A stretch of 7,254 nucleotides of DNA from Thermoflexales bacterium (GTDB taxonomy: Bacteria > Chloroflexota > Anaerolineae > B4-G1 > SLSP01), in NCBI GenBank assembly GCA_007130345.1, contig SLSP01000472.1:1-7254 (forward strand), in the 5' to 3' direction. The position numbers and the translations under genes are program-made. Shown piece after piece: positions 1 to 4,636 of the stretch. The notes beneath the pieces were generated by a model that worked only from the letters and a program-made list of their open reading frames with translations, was not told the origin of the DNA and searched no databases. Positions within the stretch are counted from its first letter, which is position 1. Each line of letters opens with the position of its first letter.

Positions 1-1
1 C

Positions 2-142
2 TACAACTATGAGCGGCCTCATCAAGCGCGGGCGTATGCGTACCCCATGGACATCTATCAGGGACGCACTGCCGCACAACCGTTCACGGTGTATCAGTAC
101 ACCCCGCCGGGGTCGGAGCGGTCAGCCTCGGATGCAAACTAA
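2..142 (+). CDS. transposase, C-terminal fragment (rve/DDE integrase core)
   Basis: The frame enters from the left edge and gives 46 residues before TAA at 140-142. It begins with YNYERPHQARAY, the conserved 'YN..RPHQAL' segment at the end of the rve integrase core of IS3/IS481-type transposases, followed by a Pro- and aromatic-rich tail (PMDIYQGRT, then VYQYTPPGSE). In these enzymes the DDE catalytic triad lies upstream, so no catalytic residue is visible; the last catalytic Glu would be about 40 residues before the window. The protein would cut and join the ends of its own element. It is truncated only by the window edge; the visible part has no stop or frameshift. IS481 is preferred over IS3 because of the TGT-type end downstream, but this is not certain. 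Confidence 0.75.
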   Translation, partial: YNYERPHQARAYAYPMDIYQGRTAAQPFTVYQYTPPGSERSASDAN

Positions 143-184
143 AAAGCTAATATTTTAATGTGCGCGAAACTAACAAGCGTAATG

Positions 185-196
185 GAACATATGTTC
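185..196. repeat. 12-bp perfect palindrome in the IS tail
   Basis: GAACATATGTTC reads the same on both strands. It lies between the transposase stop and the presumed IS end. It could be a binding site for transposase or for a dimeric regulator, or it could be chance in AT-rich sequence; nothing else supports a role. Confidence 0.4.
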
Positions 197-208
197 TGTA
201 AACGTATT

Positions 209-448
209 TTAGGACTTGACAGTGAGCCAGAGTGGGGCGCTGCTGCGGCCGGCGGGATTCAACCAGGTAGAAAGCAATCCCAGCGGCAGATAACAGCCGA
301 CGCACAATCCGCCCGGCAACGCAAAGAGCAGCCACACATGCCCGAAGCGGTGCATCCCCTGGTTCAGCAGGACGACCTCGCCGCGATCCAAGGGGAAAGG
401 TAACGCGGGCGTCAAGCGCGCTCTAAGATTTTTGGCTACGAGTTTCAC
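209..448 (-). pseudogene. short membrane-protein frame, 3' end probably disrupted by the IS
   Basis: A 79-codon frame starts with GTG at 448, 7 nt after the stop of the SUKH gene and in the same direction. It has no clear ribosome-binding site of its own, so it may depend on coupling. Residues 1-20 are basic, then comes LDRGEVVLLNQGMHR, then one hydrophobic stretch at about residues 36-62 (VWLLFALPGGLCVGCYLPLG and onward) ending in TWLNP. Codon 76 spans 221-223, so the last four codons (TVKS and the stop) come from the presumed IS end. This suggests a longer host gene cut by the insertion. 'GE.VLL..G.HR' just before a membrane span resembles the start of bacterial PH-domain (bPH2-like) membrane proteins, but the resemblance is weak. 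The family is not recognised. The alternative is that it is not a gene at all. Confidence 0.4.
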
Positions 449-455
449 GAATCAT

Positions 456-1106
456 TCACCCCAATGGTAATGGATTCTCGAAACGTCTGGTGTATTTGCC
501 GTTGATTTTGTTGCCGATGCGAACCTGCGCCTGTATCTCTGTAGGCGTCTCCGCCTGGAAAAAGATGCCGCGTTCCAATAGGGCGATGGCGGTTTCCAGC
601 CAGCGGGCGATGCTCTCGTGCAGCACAGTATACCCGTCGCTGCACTTGTAGTCGAAATAGAGCAGTTGCCCGGCCTGTCCGCCAAAGTAGCCGCGCGTAT
701 CCACCACGACCAGGCCATAGGCTTGCTCTTCCAGCAGCGGGATGAAGCCATCCTTCCAGTAGCATGGCTGTTGCGCGGCGTCTTTCTCCGCCTTGATCTC
801 CTCCCACATGCCGACCAACTGGATGGCGCTTTCGATAGAGACAAAGTGCCCTCCATCATCGAGCGGGACGCTCTCATACCAGGCGTCCTCCTCGAATTCG
901 TTCATCCAGCCGTCACGTAGGTCTTGCTGGCCGTTTTTCCAGCGGTATAGGGCGACGTAGTCCTCTAGCAACGCATCCACGTGCAATTGCGCGCAGAGCT
1001 TGTCCATCGCCGCGAAGTCGTAACCCGGCTGCAAGGTGGTATAGCGCAGCGGGGCTTGTTCCTGGTACAGGCGGTCGAATTCTTGGATAAGTTCGGCTAT
1101 CGTCAT
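456..1106 (-). CDS. SMI1/KNR4 (SUKH) family protein, candidate immunity protein
   Basis: This gene encodes 216 aa. The start is ATG at 1106 (MTIAELIQEF), not the longer upstream frame: GGAGG lies at 1117-1113, six bases before the ATG, and the ATG overlaps the stop of the preceding gene as TGATG. The fold signature is SUKH-like: LLEDYVALYRWKNGQ (residues 46-60) matches the 'lP.dy..ly...NG' core, followed by WKDGFIPLLEE (117-127), VVVDTRG (133-139), GQLLYFDYK (146-154) and the helix VLHESIARWLE (161-171). SUKH proteins are cytoplasmic; many neutralise nuclease or other toxins of contact-dependent and polymorphic toxin systems, while others have regulatory roles. No toxin gene is adjacent here, so the immunity role is inferred from family and from the YD-repeat gene in the same operon. 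The cysteines at 38, 115 and 155 are not arranged as a metal site. Confidence 0.8.
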   Translation of the reverse strand: MTIAELIQEFDRLYQEQAPLRYTTLQPGYDFAAMDKLCAQLHVDALLEDYVALYRWKNGQQDLRDGWMNEFEEDAWYESVPLDDGGHFVSIESAIQLVGMWEEIKAEKDAAQQPCYWKDGFIPLLEEQAYGLVVVDTRGYFGGQAGQLLYFDYKCSDGYTVLHESIARWLETAIALLERGIFFQAETPTEIQAQVRIGNKINGKYTRRFENPLPLG

Positions 1107-1903
1107 CACGCACCTCCGGCGTTGTTTGTGGTTGTATCCGCTGCTTGCGCCAGGGGATGCGAAGCCGTGAGCAAGGCCGAAAACTCGGTCTTGTCGCGGC
1201 CTTTGAGGAACGGGTGCAGCGCGTGCAGCAGGCGACCGGAGGCGAGCAGGGGCATGGGATGGCGCGGCAGCGTGACGCCGTTGACCGTCATCCGGTCGGC
1301 GTAGCATAGCCCGCAGCGGCGCAGCGTCTCGATGTCCCGCTCGCTGATGACGGCGCGTCCGTCGTAGATCAGCCGGTAAGTCCCCGGACGCTGGGCGTTC
1401 TCCGTGACCTCGAAGGGCTGAAGAATCACCAGCGGATCGCGCAACGTGGCCTGCACCTCCAACGAGAACCACTGCCCGGCGGCGGATTCGAGCGCGCGCC
1501 AGTGCGCGTCGGCAATGAAGGGCGCGATAGCGTCGCGGATGCGTGCGGCGAAGACCAGCCGTCCGCTGGCATAGTCCAGGGCCATCTCCCGCTTCTTGAG
1601 CGCGTTGAGGTTGACCTGCTCGCCGAGCAGCACGTCATAGAGACAGGGCAGGCCGAAGCCAAAGCCGGGATAATCGAGCAACTCCGCCCGGCGGAATTTG
1701 AACGTGTAGATGTGCTGATAGGCCAGGGCGCGCGCGGCGAGGTCGGCCAGCGCGCTTTCGAGCGCGGCTCCGTCAGGAAAGACAAAGTTCGTGAGGGGCG
1801 GCCCGGGCCGGTATGGCTCATACGCGGCGGCAAATTCCGCTGCTCCCGGCAGGATGCCGGTATCGCCATAGAGTTCGACTTCGAGGATGTGCAGGGTTTC
1901 CAT
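1106..1903 (-). CDS. uncharacterised 265-aa protein of the YD/SUKH operon
   Basis: No family was recognised. ATG at 1903 (METLHILEVELYGD) was chosen because it lies 13 nt after the stop of the preceding gene, while a longer frame back to 2014 would overlap most of that gene and would begin with a Ser/Arg/Pro-rich low-complexity stretch. No good ribosome-binding site precedes it, so translation probably depends on reinitiation from the upstream gene. There is no signal peptide or membrane segment, so the protein should be cytoplasmic. Visible parts: an N-terminal beta-rich start, an Ala/Leu-rich helix (46-62), an aromatic segment with YTFKFRRAELLDYPGFGFG (66-84), a mixed middle with FSLEVQATLRDPLVI (146-160), and a C-terminal RRCGLCYADRM (195-205), where one CxxC could bind metal. 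The tail is Thr/Asn/Gly/Ala-rich. It overlaps the SUKH gene start by one base. A second immunity-type or adaptor protein is possible by position only. Confidence 0.75.
   Translation of the reverse strand: METLHILEVELYGDTGILPGAAEFAAAYEPYRPGPPLTNFVFPDGAALESALADLAARALAYQHIYTFKFRRAELLDYPGFGFGLPCLYDVLLGEQVNLNALKKREMALDYASGRLVFAARIRDAIAPFIADAHWRALESAAGQWFSLEVQATLRDPLVILQPFEVTENAQRPGTYRLIYDGRAVISERDIETLRRCGLCYADRMTVNGVTLPRHPMPLLASGRLLHALHPFLKGRDKTEFSALLTASHPLAQAADTTTNNAGGA
1113..1117 (-). promoter_or_regulatory. ribosome-binding site of the SUKH gene
   Basis: GGAGG lies six bases before the ATG at 1106, within the end of the 265-aa gene. It argues against the much longer upstream extension of the SUKH frame. 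Confidence 0.7.
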
Positions 1904-1916
1904 AGCAGACGCCGCG

Positions 1917-2129
1917 CTACGGCTTCCACTTACCGCAGCGGGTGCAGCGCTGGCGATAGTAGGCCATCTCGTCCATAAAGTTGGAGACCGGCGCGGTGAT
2001 GGCGTTCGGGTCAATGACGTGTTCCCAGGCGTGGCGCGTCTTGGCGCACCGCCGGCAAAGGCAGCCGTCCCACTGATGCCGGAGGAACAGGCAGGCTATC
2101 CGGTTGAATAGGTTTTTCTGGTTCTGCAT
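1917..2129 (-). CDS. small zinc-ribbon-like cysteine-rich protein
   Basis: This is a 70-aa protein. The ATG at 2129 overlaps the stop of the YD-repeat gene by one base (TAATG), and GGAGG at 2140-2136 lies six bases upstream, so it is well supported despite its size. The sequence has HQWDGCLCRRCAKTRHAWEH (residues 18-37), with C23, C25 and C28 plus H18, H33 and H37, and a second pair in RQRCTRCGKW (60-68: C62, C65). The block 'H.WDGC.C.RC.KTR..W.H' is the kind of short zinc-binding repeat seen in small bacterial proteins; here one copy plus a closing CxxC would make a single zinc ribbon. It has no signal peptide; the short hydrophobic run IACLFL (11-16) is too short to span a membrane. Binding of nucleic acid or of a partner protein is possible but not shown. 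It is clearly part of the operon. Confidence 0.75.
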   Translation of the reverse strand: MQNQKNLFNRIACLFLRHQWDGCLCRRCAKTRHAWEHVIDPNAITAPVSNFMDEMAYYRQRCTRCGKWKP

Positions 2130-3004
2130 TATGCGCCTCCATAGGTGTTGTTCAGCAGCCGGTATTCGTAGACCGTGAAGTTGGGATACGCTTGCTCCTC
2201 ATCCGTGTACTCCACCGCCTTCACCTTGTTACCGTGCGCGTCGTATTCGTACACGTCGCGGGTCAGCAGCAGCCCGGTATCGGTGCGCCGGGTGATGGCG
2301 CTGGTGCGCCCGCGCGCGTCATAGTCATACACGGCCCGGCTGATGTTCCACTCGCCGGGGCGCCGCAGGACGCGGGTGGTCTGCTCGATGGGTTGGGCGT
2401 GAGCGGCGTAAGTGGACTGCTGCTCTTGGGTCAGCGCGCCATCGCGGTTGTAGGTCAGCCGCTTGACCGGCCGCCCCTCGGCGTCGTACTCGTAGTGGAG
2501 CGTTTCCCGCGCGACGCCATCCGCGCCGCCCTGCGTTTCCTGGAGCACGCGCCCGGCGTCATCGTAAGTCCAGGTGCGGTAATCGCGCAATTCGCCGCTC
2601 GCTGTGCGCCATTCCCGGCGGACGTGACGCCCGGCAGCGTCGTATTCGTGCATGAAGCAGTCCAGCGGACTTCCATCCGGCTTGAAGTAACACTCGCGGG
2701 TTTTGTGGCCGCGCGCGTCGTACTCGGCGACGACGGTCTTCACCAGCGCGCCGGTTTCGTCGTACTCCAACCGCTTGACGACGTTCCCGGCGGCGTCGCG
2801 CTCATAACAGTCCTTGCGGAACACCGAGATGGGCGTTTCATCCTCGTCGCGTTCATCGAGGTCGTATTCGGTGACGACTTTCTCGATGAGCCGGCCGGCC
2901 GCATCGTAGGTGTAGATGGTGTATGCGGAGACCAGTTCTTCGTAATCATCATAAATGTAGTCCGTCTCGCGGATCAGCAGATAGGTGGGTTTAGGGTTGT
3001 GCAT
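2129..3004 (-). CDS. YD-repeat (Rhs-like) protein, solitary and cytoplasmic
   Basis: This gene encodes 291 aa. The frame is open back to a GTG at 3013, but that GTG overlaps a GGAGG (3017-3013), which is ideally placed, 8 nt, for the ATG at 3004 (MHNPKPTYLL); the ATG is therefore the start. The protein consists almost wholly of YD-type repeats: YDAAGR at 33, RDAAGN at 69, YDARGH at 95, YDAAGR at 121, YDDAGR at 147, YDAEGR at 173, a degenerate YAAHAQ at 199, YDARGR at 228 and YDAHGN at 254. Most units are 26 residues long, each with a second half centred on a turn Gly (85, 111, 137, 163, 189). An acidic insert (DLDERDEDE, 48-56) separates the first two. In large Rhs/wall-associated proteins such repeats form a beta-shell around a toxin. 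Here there is no signal peptide, no conserved Rhs-core cleavage motif and no C-terminal toxin, so it is a small stand-alone member. It is the first gene of the operon. Its role is unknown; a scaffold or an immunity/antitoxin-like partner is possible. Confidence 0.85.
   Translation of the reverse strand: MHNPKPTYLLIRETDYIYDDYEELVSAYTIYTYDAAGRLIEKVVTEYDLDERDEDETPISVFRKDCYERDAAGNVVKRLEYDETGALVKTVVAEYDARGHKTRECYFKPDGSPLDCFMHEYDAAGRHVRREWRTASGELRDYRTWTYDDAGRVLQETQGGADGVARETLHYEYDAEGRPVKRLTYNRDGALTQEQQSTYAAHAQPIEQTTRVLRRPGEWNISRAVYDYDARGRTSAITRRTDTGLLLTRDVYEYDAHGNKVKAVEYTDEEQAYPNFTVYEYRLLNNTYGGA
2136..2140 (-). promoter_or_regulatory. ribosome-binding site of the zinc-ribbon gene
   Basis: GGAGG lies six bases before the ATG at 2129, inside the last codons of the YD-repeat gene. 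Together with the TAATG overlap it supports both the 70-aa gene and its start. Confidence 0.7.
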
Positions 3005-3012
3005 CAGAGACA

Positions 3013-3017
3013 CCTCC
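3013..3017 (-). promoter_or_regulatory. ribosome-binding site that decides the YD-gene start
   Basis: GGAGG on the minus strand lies 8 nt before the ATG at 3004. It covers the first base of the in-frame GTG at 3013, which rules that GTG out as the start. Confidence 0.75.
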
Positions 3018-3025
3018 AGGGTTGT

Positions 3026-3041
3026 AGAATGCCAGAATGCC
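3026..3041. repeat. tandem direct repeat, 2 x 8 bp, in the operon leader
   Basis: AGAATGCC occurs twice head to tail, just upstream of the ribosome-binding site of the YD-repeat gene. It could be an operator half-site pair or a small slippage duplication. No convincing -35/-10 pair for the operon was found around it. Confidence 0.6.
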
Positions 3042-3054
3042 AGCTGTTACACCA

Positions 3055-3137
3055 AGTCGGCTCAAAGCCGACTGCAAAACCTTCCCCAGCCTGCTTGAGC
3101 AGGCTTCGGGTAGCAGGCTGATGATTCATCATCGGCC
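3055..3137. repeat. chain of three hairpins, probable interspersed repeat
   Basis: Three consecutive inverted repeats fill this stretch. The first is AGTCGGC-TCAAA-GCCGACT (3055-3073), a perfect 7-bp stem. The second is AGCCTGC-TTGA-GCAGGCT (3088-3105), also a perfect 7-bp stem, extendable by CCC/GGG across a 2-nt bulge. The third is GGCTGATGA-TTCA-TCATCGGCC (3116-3137), a 9-bp stem with one G-T pair. None is followed by a T-run on either strand, so they are not ordinary intrinsic terminators. The regular arrangement looks like a REP-type intergenic repeat or a structured RNA. Whether it recurs in the genome cannot be seen from here. Confidence 0.7.
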
Positions 3138-3239
3138 ATCAGGCGAATTACTGAAGAAGATGTAGTAGGTCGCCGCGCCTCGTAGAACGCGCTCACGTCC
3201 ACGTACCTGTGGATGAGGGCCTGGATGCGGCGGACAAGA

Positions 3240-3413
3240 TCGCCGGCCTTCCTGGATCACCTCCTCGTAACGCTATCCGCCGTTCCATTGCTGGCGCACC
3301 ACGGCATGCACCAGCCGCTCGTGCCGCCGCATCAGCGCGTTCAGACTGGCGCGGTCTCTTGCCTGCGCCTGGCGGAATAGCGAAAGCGTATGCTTGAGAT
3401 TGCTCCGCGCCAT
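3240..3413 (-). pseudogene. decayed sigma-70-type factor fragment
   Basis: From ATG at 3413 a 46-residue frame runs to TAG at 3275-3273. It includes FRQAQARDRASLNALMRRH (13-31) and then ERLVHAVVRQQWNGG (32-46). Past the TAG the same frame continues RYEEVIQEGR. In sigma-70-family proteins of region 2 type, a helix like 'LM.RHEGLVH.VVRRQ..GG' is followed by 'YEEALQ.GRIGLWRAI', so the order fits a sigma factor with an in-frame stop. After GR the similarity ends, by frameshift or deletion, and no DNA-binding region 4 follows. The start codon sits inside the recF promoter region. The homology is recognised from pattern only; a short unrelated gene of 46 aa is the alternative. Confidence 0.5.
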
Positions 3414-3421
3414 GCTACAAT
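3394..3421 (+). promoter_or_regulatory. recF promoter, extended -10
   Basis: TTGAGA (3394-3399) and TACAAT (3416-3421) are separated by 16 nt, and TG at 3413-3414 makes an extended -10 (TGCTACAAT). The -10 ends 6 nt before the recF ATG, so transcription should start at or within a base or two of the A at 3428. There is no ribosome-binding site in between. This points to a leaderless mRNA. Confidence 0.65.
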
Positions 3422-3427
3422 ACCCCT

Positions 3428-4636
3428 ATGCACATCCAAAGCCTGAGCCTGCGCCAGTTTCGCACCTATAACCGCCTGGAACTCGACCTGCCCGCCGCCC
3501 CCATCCTCCTGGTGGGCGCTAACGCCCAGGGCAAGACCAGCTTGCTGGAAGCCATCGCCTACCTCTCGATGGGCCATTCCCCCCTGACCCACATCGACCG
3601 CCACCTGATCCACTGGCAGGCTGAGCAGGCGGAATTGCCCTTTGCGCATCTCCAGGCCCACATCCAGCGGAACCAGCGTCTTGAGGAGATCGAGATCGCG
3701 CTGGAACGCTCCACGACCAGCAACGGCCATCAGCGGATGAACAAGAGCATCCGCATCGACCAGCGCGCCGCGCGCCGCGCCGACCTCGCCGGGCATCTCA
3801 ACGTGGTGCTCTTCTTGCCGGAGGATATGGCCCTGGTCAGCGGCCCCCCGGCGGGCCGCCGCCGCCACCTCGACGACCTGCTCTCGCAGGTCCACCCGGA
3901 CTACGTCGAAGCTGACGACGTTTACGGCAAAGCCCTCTCCCGGCGGAACGCGCTGCTGCGCCATCTGCGCGACTACGGCGGCGACGCGGCGCAGCTCGAG
4001 CCCCTGGAAGAGAAGCTGGCCCACGCCGGCGTCATCCTCTCGCTGGCGCGGCGGCGTGTGGTCGCCGCGCTCAATCTCCACGCCGATGCCCTGCATCAAG
4101 ACCTGACCGGCGGCCACGCCTGGCTGCGCCTCCAGTACGAACCGAGCTTCGACGCGCTGAAGCCGCCCGCGCTGGATTATCAGATGGGCCTGCTGCTGGA
4201 GACTCCGGCCTCGCCTCCTGTGGATGAGGCCGGATTGCGCGATGCTTACCGCGAGGAACTCCTGCGCCGCCGCCGCAAAGAGGTGGATCGCGGCGTCACC
4301 ACGATGGGGCCGCACCGCGACGAACTGCGCTTCATTTCCAACGGCGTGGATGTGGGCACGTTTGGCTCGCGGGGGCAACAGCGCGCGGTAGTGCTGGCAC
4401 TGCGTCTGGCGGCCCTCCGCTGGCTGGAAAAGGAGACCGGCGAATCGCCCGTTCTCTTGCTGGATGAGGTGCTCGCCGAGTTGGATCGCGCCCGGCGCGG
4501 CTATCTGCTCAACCTGCTCGGCGCGGTGGAGCAGACCATCCTCGCCACCACCGACGCCGAGATGTTCCCCGCCGCCTTCCGCCGCACCACGATGCGCCTG
4601 GAAGTCGCCGGGGGCATCATCACGTCACCGGCTTGA
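3428..4636 (+). CDS. recF: DNA replication/repair protein RecF
   Basis: This gene encodes 402 aa, slightly longer than the usual 360-380 residues, and is intact. RecF is an SMC/ABC-like ATPase of the cytoplasm that, with RecO and RecR, helps load RecA at single-strand gaps and stalled forks. All ATPase motifs are present: MHIQSLSLRQFRTY at the N-terminus, Walker A GANAQGKTS (30-38, K36), the RecF block PEDMALVSGPPAGRRRHLDD (131-150), GPHRDEL (294-300), the ABC-type signature FGSRGQQRA (312-320), Walker B PVLLLDEVLAELD (341-353, D346/E347), and the switch region LATTDAEMF (372-380). The ATG at 3428 is the natural start because the conserved N-terminus begins there; the promoter leaves almost no 5' leader. 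It is not next to dnaA, dnaN or gyrB here, and its last 17 bp overlap the convergent membrane-protein gene. Confidence 0.97.
   Translation: MHIQSLSLRQFRTYNRLELDLPAAPILLVGANAQGKTSLLEAIAYLSMGHSPLTHIDRHLIHWQAEQAELPFAHLQAHIQRNQRLEEIEIALERSTTSNGHQRMNKSIRIDQRAARRADLAGHLNVVLFLPEDMALVSGPPAGRRRHLDDLLSQVHPDYVEADDVYGKALSRRNALLRHLRDYGGDAAQLEPLEEKLAHAGVILSLARRRVVAALNLHADALHQDLTGGHAWLRLQYEPSFDALKPPALDYQMGLLLETPASPPVDEAGLRDAYREELLRRRRKEVDRGVTTMGPHRDELRFISNGVDVGTFGSRGQQRAVVLALRLAALRWLEKETGESPVLLLDEVLAELDRARRGYLLNLLGAVEQTILATTDAEMFPAAFRRTTMRLEVAGGIITSPA

Larger units (their letters stand above)
1..221 (+). mobile_element. right end of an insertion sequence (IS481/IS3-like), partial
   Basis: This stretch holds the 3' end of a transposase gene followed by about 80 bp that are much more AT-rich than the rest of the window. 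The right boundary is put at about 221, where the sequence ends in AGGACTTGACA; read inward from the outside this is TGTCAAGTCCT, and a terminal TGT is typical of IS481-family ends. The left end lies outside the window, so neither the inverted-repeat partner nor a target-site duplication can be checked. The base composition changes sharply to GC-rich sequence right after the boundary. The family assignment and the exact end are inferences. Confidence 0.6.

Noticed and set aside
216..221. Perfect -35 hexamer TTGACA at the IS end, possible outward promoter
   Set aside because: No -10-like hexamer occurs 16-18 bp further right, and no + gene follows.
158..403. 81-aa open frame on + crossing the IS end
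   Set aside because: It spans the IS/host boundary and has no ribosome-binding site or motif; the minus-strand frame is the better candidate.
1107..1472. N-terminal extension of the SUKH frame to 1472
   Set aside because: The extension is Arg/Ala/Pro-rich shadow sequence lying wholly inside the 265-aa gene. The ATG at 1106 has its own ribosome-binding site and a TGATG overlap.
1904..2014. N-terminal extension of the 265-aa protein to 2014
   Set aside because: It would overlap about half of the zinc-ribbon gene and gives a low-complexity Ser/Arg/Ala/Pro leader.
2192..3121. 309-aa open frame on + opposite the YD-repeat gene
   Set aside because: It is a shadow of the repetitive GC-rich gene. 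It shows no recognisable domain, and the minus-strand gene has clear repeats and a ribosome-binding site.
3254..3265. GGATCACCTCCT on +, identical to the 3' tail of 16S rRNA
   Set aside because: No other 16S sequence surrounds it. The complement encodes the EEVI part of the sigma-like relic, so the match is most likely chance.
3209..3397. 62-aa open frame on + before recF
   Set aside because: It lies opposite the sigma-like relic, is Ala/Arg-rich, has no ribosome-binding site and shows no similarity that I recognise.
3341..4378. 345-aa open frame on minus opposite recF
   Set aside because: recF on + is unambiguous. The antisense frame is Val/Gln/Arg-rich shadow sequence with no motif.
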